From contig CAMWVE010000001.1 in assembly GCA_947177685.1 (NCBI GenBank), positions 62,001-126,000 on the forward strand: DNA of 64,000 nt. The letters are read 5' to 3'. Every line of letters begins with the position of its first letter. Within the stretch, counting starts at the first letter, position 1. A program made the translations under genes and the position numbers. Positions 51,628-60,453 of this stretch are shown in pieces. Below the pieces are notes generated by a model. That model was given only the letters and a program-made list of their open reading frames with translations, searched no databases and had not been told where the DNA came from. The stretch comes from an uncultured Porphyromonadaceae bacterium. Lineage in GTDB: Bacteria; Bacteroidota; Bacteroidia; Bacteroidales; Muribaculaceae.

Positions 51628-52767
51628 CTATTTTAATCCGGAATATATATCAACTAATTCTTTTTTCACTACATCAAACGAGTACTGTTCGGCGAGTTGC
51701 GCATTTAATTCGCCCATCTTCTTTCGTTTTTCTGCCGATGTCAGCAGCCGGTTCAGTTTATCGGTTATTTCATCAGGGTTTTCAGGGGAGAACAGGTAAC
51801 CATTATTGTCATCGGTTATGAGATCGACATTTCCACGGATTGCTGAAGCCATCACCGGAAGTCCCCCTGCCATCGCTTCCAAAACTGACACCGGAAGTCC
51901 TTCATGGAATGAAGGGAATACGAATATGTCGGAAGCTGCAACAATCTGAGGTATGTCAGACCGGTATCCGGCTAAAGTAACATATTCCTCCAATCCACTT
52001 TCTTTAATCAGTTTTTTCAGATTCGCCTCTTCCTCTCCTACTCCACAGATCAGATAGTAAGGTCGGACAGCTCTGTCAACTGATTTCAGCGCTTTAATTA
52101 CTGCAGCATGATTTTTGTTAGTATTCAACTCACCTATTGAAAGAATCAGCAAAGCATCTTCAGGAATCTTCAATCCTTTTCTAATTCCGTTTCTACAACT
52201 CTCTGATGATACTTTCATGCGTGATATATCTAACCCGATGCCATGTACGAAACGAGCTGTTTTGCGGTTCCATTTAAGCAGCGAATCCATCTCCTCGCGG
52301 TTCATGGCAAGGTTAGCATCCATTCTCTGACAAATCCATTTCTCAATAGGACGATATACCAACTGCGAAATCAGGGAACTACCTTTATAAAACGACATTC
52401 CATGGGGCGTGAAGCAGAAAAAGGATGCGTTTTGTGGATTTTTACAAAGACGCAATAATATTCCACCGGTTTCAGTGTGTGTATGAACTATCTGAAAACC
52501 ATGGGATTGAATGAGTGAGTTAATACTGCTTATTAAGTTAATGTTTTTCAGAAGCGACCCTCTGCTGAATGGCAGCGAATGTGTGTATATTCCTTTTCCT
52601 TCACATTCCTTGACAAAGTCAGCATTATGCACTTCCGGTCCATCACCGACCGAGAAATTGGCTAAAAGATGAACTTCATAGCCACATTCCTTCAATGCTT
52701 CAATATTTGCCTTGTTAAATCGCCTGTGGACAGAGCCCATAGGCGCCATGAGGAGTGCCTTTTTCAT
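51628..52767 (-). CDS. Glycosyltransferase family 4
   Basis: A 379-residue GT-B enzyme. The N-terminal Rossmann domain starts KKALLMAPMGSVHRRF. The C-terminal GT4 signature is FPSFHEGLPVSVLEAMAGG, the E-x7-E motif that positions the nucleotide sugar. It is a retaining transferase and probably adds one sugar of the repeat unit on the cytoplasmic face. Its start shares one base with the end of the ATP-grasp gene. The sugar is not predictable. Confidence 0.88.
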   Translation of the reverse strand: MKKALLMAPMGSVHRRFNKANIEALKECGYEVHLLANFSVGDGPEVHNADFVKECEGKGIYTHSLPFSRGSLLKNINLISSINSLIQSHGFQIVHTHTETGGILLRLCKNPQNASFFCFTPHGMSFYKGSSLISQLVYRPIEKWICQRMDANLAMNREEMDSLLKWNRKTARFVHGIGLDISRMKVSSESCRNGIRKGLKIPEDALLILSIGELNTNKNHAAVIKALKSVDRAVRPYYLICGVGEEEANLKKLIKESGLEEYVTLAGYRSDIPQIVAASDIFVFPSFHEGLPVSVLEAMAGGLPVMASAIRGNVDLITDDNNGYLFSPENPDEITDKLNRLLTSAEKRKKMGELNAQLAEQYSFDVVKKELVDIYSGLK

Positions 52768-53906
52768 TATTTGAATTTTTCCCAGTTTTCAATTACCTCC
52801 TGCCAAGGTCCGATATCTTCCCTGTCGTAGATGTACAGACATTTGGCTTCCTTGAAATCGCGAAGCCACTGAGCCAATGTTACCATTCCGCCATCAACTC
52901 TTTTCCCGTAGTCAATTACTTCCGACATTGAAGTAAAATCTTCAAATTCTTTACGGTCGGATGCATCGATATATCCTTCAGTCATTCCTTTGACCCAGAG
53001 ATAAGCCAAGGGCATACCTGCAACCAGTCCGGTGGGATTCCATGCCGATGCTCTGAAATTGGTTTCCATGAAGTACATGGTGCCATCCTTGTCAATAAGG
53101 AACTCAACCTCAAATATTCCCTCAAATCCTATTTCCTTGAACATTGAATGGAGTTTGCGTTCCATATCTTCATCTCTGAACATGGTCACATCATGGTATG
53201 GGCTGTAGTAACCCTGAATCAGATATTTCCATGTCATCTGAGTAACAATCTGCATCTGATTGCCATGATTGATTGTATAGCCTTCCAGAGCCATCTCGTT
53301 CTTCTTGTCAACAAAATGCTGAATCATTATCTGTGGACTGACTATCTGTTCTATCGCGGCTTTCAGTTCAGTTTCATCCTGACAAATAAATACATCGCTT
53401 TTCCAATTACCTGAATTGGGCGATATATCCTTAGTAATTACCGGGTACCAAAGATTTTCAGGCAGAGCATCATCCTTTGTAATCACATAGGAATCAAGCA
53501 CCTTGAATCCATGTTTTTTCGCAAGCTGCTGAATGTTATATTTGTCCATGAACTCATTGATACGCCCTGCTTTACCTGCATTAAAGGCAATGAACTTGTC
53601 TTTCCATTCATCATAATGCAAATCAAAGAATCCTACACTTTTATCGTCAGAGAAGATTACATAAGGGAGATTGGATTTTTCAAAATGCCCATATTCACGC
53701 ATCAGAAGTTCATATCCTTCTTCAACTGAATCAACCTTATGGAGTTTGGAGATATATTTGCTTTTTGTGGCAACCTCGTAACGTCGCTTCACGGAGATGT
53801 AAACGGGGCATATTCCCATTTTTCCGAGACTGCGGATCTGCCCCAGAGGATTATAGTGTTCCAAAGCGAAAACTATGCAAAGATGTCCCTTGTAATTATC
53901 AGTCAT
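52767..53906 (-). CDS. ATP-grasp domain protein (carboxylate-amine ligase-like)
   Basis: A 379-residue protein. It shows FALEHYNPLGQIRSLGKMG (preATP-grasp fold), WYPVITKDISPNSGNWKSD (ATP-binding lysine) and GIFEVEFLIDKDGTMYFMETNFRAS (Mg-binding acidic pair and Asn). Such proteins join a carboxylate to an amine. In glycan loci they can attach an amino acid to an amino sugar or make a precursor. It overlaps the DegT-like gene by 8 bp and touches the GT4 gene, so tight coupling points to a shared modification step. The substrates are unknown. Confidence 0.75.
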   Translation of the reverse strand: MTDNYKGHLCIVFALEHYNPLGQIRSLGKMGICPVYISVKRRYEVATKSKYISKLHKVDSVEEGYELLMREYGHFEKSNLPYVIFSDDKSVGFFDLHYDEWKDKFIAFNAGKAGRINEFMDKYNIQQLAKKHGFKVLDSYVITKDDALPENLWYPVITKDISPNSGNWKSDVFICQDETELKAAIEQIVSPQIMIQHFVDKKNEMALEGYTINHGNQMQIVTQMTWKYLIQGYYSPYHDVTMFRDEDMERKLHSMFKEIGFEGIFEVEFLIDKDGTMYFMETNFRASAWNPTGLVAGMPLAYLWVKGMTEGYIDASDRKEFEDFTSMSEVIDYGKRVDGGMVTLAQWLRDFKEAKCLYIYDREDIGPWQEVIENWEKFK

Positions 53907-54879
53907 GATTTAATGAATTATGTATGATTCCGGATAAGTAATCAATCTCTTTTTTCCCATAACGTTGGTCAATTGTAATTGGAATCACAAAACGTGACAA
54001 CCAATGCTCGAACGTGTCCTCAGGTTGTTCATCGCAGATATAGCTCCACCAATGACCTTGAAAATGTTTTGCTGCAAATAAACTGTCAATCAGATTGTCA
54101 TTTTCAACAACGAGCGGATAGACCATAGGCACGGTTGTATCATCATAATATTGCATTGGATTAATCTTGTTAATTTCACCGAATGCCTGATGAGCCAACA
54201 TGAAATTTTCACGTCGTTTTTGAATGATGTAATCATAGTCAGTGCCGTCAAGAATGGTTCGCGTCAAGGGTGACATCAACATTATATCTTCCGCATCAAT
54301 TCTGTCCTCATTGATTTTTCGCATCTGATAACCTTTTCCCTCACACCCGTATTCTATACGGGTCAAAAGGAAAAGAGCCGTGTCAGAGGAATAACCTTGC
54401 GGATAGCATTCACTGCCGCGATTCACATTCTTACCTATGACATAAGCACCATCAGGGACTCCTACAAACTTGCGGCAGGAATAAATATTCAGTGCTCCAT
54501 CAACCGGCTTGCAAAAAAAAGCCTGACAATTGTCAATTATGGCGTTTTTTACCGATGCTGCAAGTTGTGTCATTCGTTTATATGACATAATGCCATAGTA
54601 ATTCACAAACAGTACAGCTTCATCGTGTTTCGGTGTAAGATTTATGGGATTGAAATCGCTATCGATGTTATAATATTTGATTTCAGCACCATCACCCATC
54701 AATGCTTCACGGACGGAATCACATTGATAAACCGGTAGCCAGATTGCCCGACAACCGCTGATCTTGAAAGCATGACGTATGGCTGCACGCCCGGTGTTCA
54801 AGCGTATAATGTCACTTTCCTGTGAATAAAACTCACGTCCTTTAGGGAACTGCAGTTCCAAGAAACTTCCTATCTCCAT
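53899..54879 (-). CDS. DegT/DnrJ/EryC1-like PLP-dependent aminotransferase fold protein
   Basis: A 326-residue protein with remote similarity to DegT aminotransferases. It has an N-terminal RLNTGRAAIRHAFKISG, then LFVNYYGI, IIDNCQAFF, and YSCRKFVGVPDGAYV with a lysine where the PLP-binding Lys is expected. It is shorter than the typical 370-400 residues and its motifs diverge, so it may act on an unusual substrate or be a non-sugar aminotransferase. It overlaps the ATP-grasp gene by 8 bp. Together they could make an amino-linked substituent of the polysaccharide (inference). Confidence 0.65.
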   Translation of the reverse strand: MEIGSFLELQFPKGREFYSQESDIIRLNTGRAAIRHAFKISGCRAIWLPVYQCDSVREALMGDGAEIKYYNIDSDFNPINLTPKHDEAVLFVNYYGIMSYKRMTQLAASVKNAIIDNCQAFFCKPVDGALNIYSCRKFVGVPDGAYVIGKNVNRGSECYPQGYSSDTALFLLTRIEYGCEGKGYQMRKINEDRIDAEDIMLMSPLTRTILDGTDYDYIIQKRRENFMLAHQAFGEINKINPMQYYDDTTVPMVYPLVVENDNLIDSLFAAKHFQGHWWSYICDEQPEDTFEHWLSRFVIPITIDQRYGKKEIDYLSGIIHNSLNHD

Positions 54880-54881
54880 TG

Positions 54882-55499
54882 TCAGTCCTTATCAATTATC
54901 TGTTCCTCAGTCATTTTGGGTGCCCTGACAGAGTCGTCGGGGCGTTCAAAGCCAAAGATAATCATAATTGTTTTGTAGAACACAATCCAGTCAAGTTTCA
55001 GCGACCAGTTTCTGACATAATATAGGTCGAACTCAGCCATTTCACGGCGGTTCGAGGATTCACCCTCATGAATTGCCTCCCATCCGGTGATTCCGGGACG
55101 CATTGACTGCCGTTCAATCTGCTCTTCCTTAGTCATCACCAGCATTTCCTTGGGGAGAATGGGTCTGGGTCCGATAAACGACATTTCCCCTTTCAAAATA
55201 TTCCAAATCTGGAATAATTCATCAATGTTTGTAGCCCTTATTATCTTACCCCACTTTTTCAATCGTATTTCGTCGGGGAGGAGTTCTCCATTCTCATCAC
55301 GTTCATTAGTCATTGAACGCAACTTTATCAAGGTGAATTCCTTATTTTTATACCCTACCCTTTTTTGTTTGAAAATGGGAGAGCTTCCCGGTGACACAAT
55401 CACCACCATTAATATTCCTATCAACAGCACAAGGCATGCCGGAATAAAAAGTATGATGGCTAAAGCCAAATCAAACAGGCGCTTAAGAAATTTTGCCAT
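54882..55499 (-). CDS. Initiating sugar transferase (PglC-type polyprenyl-phosphate glycosyl-1-phosphate transferase)
   Basis: A 205-residue monotopic phosphoglycosyl transferase of the short PglC form, without the WbaP/WcaJ N-terminal membrane bundle. A re-entrant helix lies at about residues 9-34. KRVGYKNKEFTLIKLRSM and NIDELFQIWN follow, with the catalytic Asp-Glu dyad at 93-94, then MSFIGPRP and MRPGITGW. It moves a sugar-1-phosphate from a UDP-sugar to undecaprenyl phosphate, so it begins repeat unit assembly. It lies 2 bp from both neighbours. Confidence 0.92.
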   Translation of the reverse strand: MAKFLKRLFDLALAIILFIPACLVLLIGILMVVIVSPGSSPIFKQKRVGYKNKEFTLIKLRSMTNERDENGELLPDEIRLKKWGKIIRATNIDELFQIWNILKGEMSFIGPRPILPKEMLVMTKEEQIERQSMRPGITGWEAIHEGESSNRREMAEFDLYYVRNWSLKLDWIVFYKTIMIIFGFERPDDSVRAPKMTEEQIIDKD

Positions 55500-55501
55500 A
55501 A

Positions 55502-56179
55502 TTAAATCCTTCTGAGTGCAGTTTCAAATGCTTCGGCATAGTTGCATCCTGCCTGACTTCCACGCCAAGCAGCCAACCCCTTCATAGCCTCTTCGCTGCG
55601 AGGGTGTGGATAGGGACGCATCACACCACGATACATACTAAGAGCTTTAATTTTTGCACCGATTCCTTCTTCGCCTATTTCGCAATAAATATCAGGACGG
55701 AATGGGTTGAACGCGGAATTAACGCCCCAGTCAGTTGCAGAGCCTACCTCCATGAACCAGAATTCTGAAATAGGTTTGAATGCAGGATTTCGCTGGAACA
55801 ATCTTATGGCTTCCTGACAAGCCATGCTGGTCATCAGATGGTCATTGTTGGTGTCGCTTGTGTGATGCGTTATAATCACATCGGGCTGCGACTCCTTGAT
55901 GGCACTCTCAATGAATTGTACAAGCTTGATATGAGGCACAGTATTCATTTCAATATTCGGGAAAGTAGCTTCATATTTTTTTCTGACACCGAGCAGATCA
56001 GTTGCTGAATTGATGTCAGCGTCAAGTTCCGCGTCATTCGGTCGGAATGCACGCGCCTTAGCCTCGGTACACATTATACACACATCGACATTATGACCTT
56101 GTCTGCTCCATTTATAAATTGATGCTCCGGCACCAAGGACTTCATCATCAGGATGAGCTACAACAATTAAATAATTCAT
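55502..56179 (-). CDS. PIG-L family deacetylase
   Basis: With the start at 56179 the protein has 225 residues. LIVVAHPDDEVLGAG holds the metal-binding AHPDDE at residues 8-13, and TDTNNDHLMTSMACQEAIRL-type sequence with a later HxxH-like site follows. The family removes N-acetyl groups from GlcNAc-type sugars (LmbE, MshB, BtrD). It probably deacetylates an amino sugar of this glycan or a precursor. An upstream in-frame ATG at 56263 would overlap the polymerase gene by 80 bp, so 56179 (4 bp after it) was chosen. Confidence 0.82.
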   Translation of the reverse strand: MNYLIVVAHPDDEVLGAGASIYKWSRQGHNVDVCIMCTEAKARAFRPNDAELDADINSATDLLGVRKKYEATFPNIEMNTVPHIKLVQFIESAIKESQPDVIITHHTSDTNNDHLMTSMACQEAIRLFQRNPAFKPISEFWFMEVGSATDWGVNSAFNPFRPDIYCEIGEEGIGAKIKALSMYRGVMRPYPHPRSEEAMKGLAAWRGSQAGCNYAEAFETALRRI

Positions 56180-56183
56180 GAGA

Positions 56184-57242
56184 TTAAGCGAAATGATAAG
56201 TTGGAAGATTGGTTTTGCTGACAAATAACAGAAGTAGAATGCAAAACGCAATGAATGAAACATTTATGTAGAATCTGTTCTCCGGTTTGAACTCTGACAG
56301 AGCTCGAGGTAGGAGAATTAAATAGAAAACGCAGAAATAGAACGACACACGGGAAAACTCAGCAAGCATTCCTGACATTGACTGGAAAAACAACGCCATT
56401 GTCAACAACACGAAAAGAATGTTGTTCGAATAATCTTTTTTTATCAGTTTCTTAATATTGAAATAACAGATCAAATAAAGCACAAACTGAACAATAAAGG
56501 CACTATTATTCTGTGTACTGAGATAAACGGTGCCATAGGAGATAAATCGGTCCTTGAACAATGCTGCTGCCAGTCGAACCACTAAATCAATCTTTATGTA
56601 AGATGAAAGAATATGCAAGCCGATGATTACCACTGGGAACCACCATTTCACCTTCACATATCGCAATGGATACGCTATAATGAAAACGACACATGAATTG
56701 TGAATCAGATAAGCCACGGCAATACATAGCAAAAACTTTGCTAATTTGCCATCTTTCAAATATTTAAACGATAGCAGAACTATAGAAATAGCAGCCGTCT
56801 GACGTATTCCGGCAACAAAGAAGGCATACAATCCCAACATACACATTACAACGATTACCTCGAAATATTGAGTTGGTGTTTCAAGATATTTCCTCATAGT
56901 AATGTAGAGGGCAACTGCAGGGAATGCAGCCCAAACAAGCAGGTAGACCGTGTAATTTGAAGTAAACTGACCTGTTAACCAGCAAATTAACAAATATAAC
57001 TGCTCTTTTTGATGAACCATTTCATTAAGTAGTCGAGGGAAACTCCATGTGCTTATATGACCCCATGAGTCAATGTAGGATCGGGTATCTACACCTACCG
57101 TTGAATCTCTCAATCCTATTAACAGCCATGTGCATAAGCACATTAAGAATATAATTGCCTGACGGTTCAATCTGGTCTTACCTACACTACCAATTGTAGT
57201 TAAGAACGCCAGAATAAAGAAATATATATAATAAACTCCCAT
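56184..57242 (-). CDS. EpsG-family membrane protein, probable polysaccharide polymerase (Wzy-like)
   Basis: A 352-residue polytopic protein with about ten transmembrane helices. The early loop GLRDSTVGVDTRSYIDSW is typical of EpsG/Wzy-like polymerases. It should join lipid-linked repeat units on the periplasmic side. Sequence conservation in this family is weak, so the call rests on topology, the GxDTxxY-like loop and the locus. No Wzx flippase is visible; it may lie beyond the right edge. Confidence 0.75.
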   Translation of the reverse strand: MGVYYIYFFILAFLTTIGSVGKTRLNRQAIIFLMCLCTWLLIGLRDSTVGVDTRSYIDSWGHISTWSFPRLLNEMVHQKEQLYLLICWLTGQFTSNYTVYLLVWAAFPAVALYITMRKYLETPTQYFEVIVVMCMLGLYAFFVAGIRQTAAISIVLLSFKYLKDGKLAKFLLCIAVAYLIHNSCVVFIIAYPLRYVKVKWWFPVVIIGLHILSSYIKIDLVVRLAAALFKDRFISYGTVYLSTQNNSAFIVQFVLYLICYFNIKKLIKKDYSNNILFVLLTMALFFQSMSGMLAEFSRVSFYFCVFYLILLPRALSEFKPENRFYINVSFIAFCILLLLFVSKTNLPTYHFA

Positions 57243-57290
57243 TTATTGATATGGAGTATTTGAGAAATTTGTTAAACTATTCGTTCAGAT

Positions 57291-58004
57291 TCACTTATCC
57301 GACAATTGATTAACCATCACATAGCCTTTGAACAAAAGCAAATCTTCCTGAGTGGTGATTTTTATGTTTGTCTGATTTCCTTTTGAAAAATAGATTGGCA
57401 TGTTCAATGCCGCCATAAAATTGGTCGTATGGGGTTCAATCTTATCAAACAAGCCTTCACGTTCACAATCGGAATATAATTTCTTAATATTGCCAAACTT
57501 AAAACTTTGTGGTGCGGTCATGCACATGAACGTGTCTCTGTCAATGACATCGTCAGCATGATTACCATTTCTGGTGCCATATAAAACAAACGGTTTGCAT
57601 GATGAAATGGCGTTGCCAAATTTTTCACAAACCTGAATATTGTCGCTAATGATATCACCAGTCACAAACGGAGAGGCTGCCCAATGTATCATGACGATGT
57701 CATCGGGCTGTGCGATACCCTCAAGACCTTTTACTCCGTTAATGATTGAATGTTCATAGTCGGCACCGCCTTCAACAATTTTTATCAGTTTAGAAATTCC
57801 GGCTTTCTCTGCAATCTCTTCGAGTTCCTTTTCAAAGCCTTTAACGCACACGATTTCAATAAAATCTATTTCCTTGTGCTTTTCAAAAATTTCCAGAGTG
57901 TAAGCTATTATCGGTTTACCAAATATTTCAATAAACTGCTTGGGTACATCAGCTCCTACACGGCTGCCTATACCCCCTGCCATCAACAATAGAAATACTT
58001 TCAT
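57291..58004 (-). CDS. IspD/TarI-like cytidylyltransferase
   Basis: A 237-residue CTP-dependent nucleotidyltransferase. LLLMAGGIGSRVGADVPKQF is the IspD/TarI signature, and DDIVMIHWAASPFVT and TAPQSFKF also fit. In a polysaccharide locus it more likely activates a polyol or other phosphate (as TarI makes CDP-ribitol) than methylerythritol phosphate for isoprenoids. No TarJ-like reductase is adjacent. It lies 2 bp before LicC-LicA's stop and so in the same operon as licD, whose product could use its CDP-activated product. Confidence 0.8.
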   Translation of the reverse strand: MKVFLLLMAGGIGSRVGADVPKQFIEIFGKPIIAYTLEIFEKHKEIDFIEIVCVKGFEKELEEIAEKAGISKLIKIVEGGADYEHSIINGVKGLEGIAQPDDIVMIHWAASPFVTGDIISDNIQVCEKFGNAISSCKPFVLYGTRNGNHADDVIDRDTFMCMTAPQSFKFGNIKKLYSDCEREGLFDKIEPHTTNFMAALNMPIYFSKGNQTNIKITTQEDLLLFKGYVMVNQLSDK

Positions 58005-58006
58005 AA

Positions 58007-59614
58007 CTATTTTTCTTCGAATAAGGCTAATGATTTATCAATAAAGCGAATAATATTCCTGTATGCAGTCAGCATAAAGAATCCGTCATCATCGCCAATG
58101 CTACCCTTATATAGACCCCAGCAAAGCCAGTAGAATGCAGAGATGGGAAGTTGACCATAGTAATGTCTATGTTCCTCAGGTGTCAATTCCCTACCGAAAT
58201 AATCTCTGTAATAATCTTCAATTTCACTATCGGTAAATTCATATCGGGTCAGAATGCTGTTGATGTCATGAGCGGGGTCATTGATTCCGGAATATTCCCA
58301 ATCAATTAAGTATAACTTACCGGATTTAGTCGCAAGAAAGTTAGGCTCGTAAACATCGCCATGCGACAGAACCCATGGAAATCCGTTTTCTTGAGAATCT
58401 TTTTTCAGATATCCGTCCAGTTTGTCCAATTTATCAAGAATGGTCTTGAACTCCTTAAACAGATTTCCTTTGCTGGCGCATGCAAGTTTAATCAAGCGCT
58501 TGCCTTCATTCATAATATCAAACACCTTTACGGTTTCATCGGGTTCAACACTATGAATAAGATGAATATACTCAAAACATTTCTTCTTCTGCCATGGATA
58601 TTTCTCAAAATCAACAGGAGCAAGATCCGTCACGAGATAGGACAATTTCCAACCATCGCGGCTTATTCTGATAACAGATGGGTCAATGCCAAGTTCCACT
58701 GCCTTAAGCTGCGAGAAAATTTCGGTCTGGCGATTAATCAGATTGTCGGCATTCCCGCCCGGATGACGGTAGACATATTTTTTCCCTTTCAATGTAAACA
58801 CGAATGAAACATTCGTCAACCCTGCGTTAATTACACTGATGTCGACAATTTCATTGGGATTGCAATTGAAGTGAGAAACAATATTGCTTATGATGGTGGA
58901 ATCGACATTGCGCAGAAAGTCAGAATCAAACTGGCGTAAATCATCGATGTTATTGAACTCCATAATGGAATCTTCACTGACTTCTTTTGCAAAAAGTGTC
59001 AAATCGTCAATATGCCGTTCAAAAAATTCTTCCCAGAACAAGGAATTGATACGGAAGTCGTTAATTTCCTGATTCATGAAATTAACAAACCGTTTACTGA
59101 AGTTTTCATTAAAATAAGCCGGACCAATCATTGCCATCCGGTCCTCGCCACCCAAATTTACATGGGTTATTACTCCGGCGTCGGACAAATGAATTGAAAA
59201 TCCGTTGAATTTACCACGCTTATATACACAAGTATGAAACGAACGGTTGTCCTCAAATTTTGAATCATAGATTATAAACGGGTTCTCAGCGAAATAATAA
59301 TCGGCATAGGATATAAACGAATTATTTAGAAAGTCTCGAGCCGTGAATAACGAAAACAGGTTTCCTTTAGTTCCGAAATTATTGTTAATCAGCAGTTTGA
59401 CTTCTTTATATTTCTGTTCGAGATAAAAGAATTTCTCTTTCATGTAGCCTACGACCACATAAATTTCATTAATTCCCGCTTGGATTAACTGCTCAATTTG
59501 CCTCTCTATCAAAATTTCATCCTTAACTCGGAACAGCCCTTTAGGACGCTCATAAGTGAATGGAGCAAAACGGTTTGACTTTCCGGCAGCAAGGATTATT
59601 GCATTTCTATTCAT
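58007..59614 (-). CDS. LicC-LicA fusion: phosphocholine cytidylyltransferase/choline kinase
   Basis: A 535-residue fusion. Residues 1-230 are a sugar-nucleotidyltransferase-like LicC domain (IILAAGKSNRFAPFTYERPK, then YVVVGYMKEKF). Residues about 245-535 are a choline/ethanolamine kinase-like LicA domain, with LSHGDVYEPNFL near residue 417 and LIDWEYSGINDPAHD near 440. The fusion would phosphorylate an amino alcohol such as choline and activate it as the CDP derivative. Next to licD it completes a Lic pathway. Ethanolamine or another amino alcohol is an alternative substrate. No LicB-type choline permease is seen. Confidence 0.85.
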   Translation of the reverse strand: MNRNAIILAAGKSNRFAPFTYERPKGLFRVKDEILIERQIEQLIQAGINEIYVVVGYMKEKFFYLEQKYKEVKLLINNNFGTKGNLFSLFTARDFLNNSFISYADYYFAENPFIIYDSKFEDNRSFHTCVYKRGKFNGFSIHLSDAGVITHVNLGGEDRMAMIGPAYFNENFSKRFVNFMNQEINDFRINSLFWEEFFERHIDDLTLFAKEVSEDSIMEFNNIDDLRQFDSDFLRNVDSTIISNIVSHFNCNPNEIVDISVINAGLTNVSFVFTLKGKKYVYRHPGGNADNLINRQTEIFSQLKAVELGIDPSVIRISRDGWKLSYLVTDLAPVDFEKYPWQKKKCFEYIHLIHSVEPDETVKVFDIMNEGKRLIKLACASKGNLFKEFKTILDKLDKLDGYLKKDSQENGFPWVLSHGDVYEPNFLATKSGKLYLIDWEYSGINDPAHDINSILTRYEFTDSEIEDYYRDYFGRELTPEEHRHYYGQLPISAFYWLCWGLYKGSIGDDDGFFMLTAYRNIIRFIDKSLALFEEK

Positions 59615-59616
59615 AA

Positions 59617-60435
59617 TTATTGGGGGTGATATTCTGATTCTGTGCTGGAATAAACAACATCGTGGTGGGAAACACGTTTTTCAACCGGCGGCAACTGCAT
59701 GTAATCGCCATAGATGTGGGTGAGATAAGCTTCGACATTTTCCGGTACAAAAAAATTGTCATCCTCAAACAATACTTTTTTACCGGACCCAAACCACGAT
59801 TTGTCATATATATCTTTTGTTCCGTAAGGGGTGAGGAAGGAACAGACTTTACCTGAGGGCGCTTCAACTGACTTACACAACTTGTCAATTTTGTCCTGCA
59901 CCGATTTGCAGTTGACAAAGGCATGAGCGAAAAAGATAAGCGGAAGATGCCAAATCGGTCTCAATCGACCATATTTTTTATACGACATACGTTTGAGGTC
60001 AACAAGCATGCGTAGTCGCTTTATCTTATTGATCAAGCGTTCGTTATCCGCTAATGAGTCATAACAGTCATCAAGCGGAAATATGTCAATATATATGCCG
60101 TGAGATATGTTGAGATGCGCGTCACCACCATGCACGAAGGCAGTATTTTTTCTGCGAACCTTACCAAAATTGTAAGGAAACTCTTCCTCAGTAAAACGGT
60201 CGCAGTAAATATAGTGTTCGGGCAATTCTTTTTGTAAAATAACCCTTGCATTTTCATAGTCTTTGCGGAATAATGAAATGTCTATATCATCATCCCACGG
60301 AATGAAGCCGTTATGCCGAATTGCACCGATACATGTTCCATACGATATAAAATACGGAATATCATGCCGGTCTAATATTGCGACCGTAGTTTTCAGAATG
60401 TCAAGTTCAACTTGTTTTATCTTATCTAACTCCAT
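59617..60435 (-). CDS. LicD family phosphotransferase
   Basis: A 272-residue protein. The N-terminal nucleotidyltransferase-like signature is GTCIGAIRHNGFIPWDDDID, with metal-binding aspartates near residues 48-52. IYIDIFPLDD follows, and the C-terminus includes YGDYMQLPP. LicD proteins transfer phosphocholine (or polyol phosphate) from CDP donors to sugars of surface glycans. It lies 2 bp from the LicC-LicA fusion, 18 bp after a GT2 gene, and so is the expected last step of the decoration. Confidence 0.9.
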   Translation of the reverse strand: MELDKIKQVELDILKTTVAILDRHDIPYFISYGTCIGAIRHNGFIPWDDDIDISLFRKDYENARVILQKELPEHYIYCDRFTEEEFPYNFGKVRRKNTAFVHGGDAHLNISHGIYIDIFPLDDCYDSLADNERLINKIKRLRMLVDLKRMSYKKYGRLRPIWHLPLIFFAHAFVNCKSVQDKIDKLCKSVEAPSGKVCSFLTPYGTKDIYDKSWFGSGKKVLFEDDNFFVPENVEAYLTHIYGDYMQLPPVEKRVSHHDVVYSSTESEYHPQ

Positions 60436-60453
60436 ATTATGGTCAGCTTTTCA

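Noticed and set aside
57291..58004. IspD of the isoprenoid pathway
   Set aside because: The setting in a Lic-type polysaccharide operon makes a TarI-like CDP-activating role more likely, though sequence alone cannot exclude IspD.
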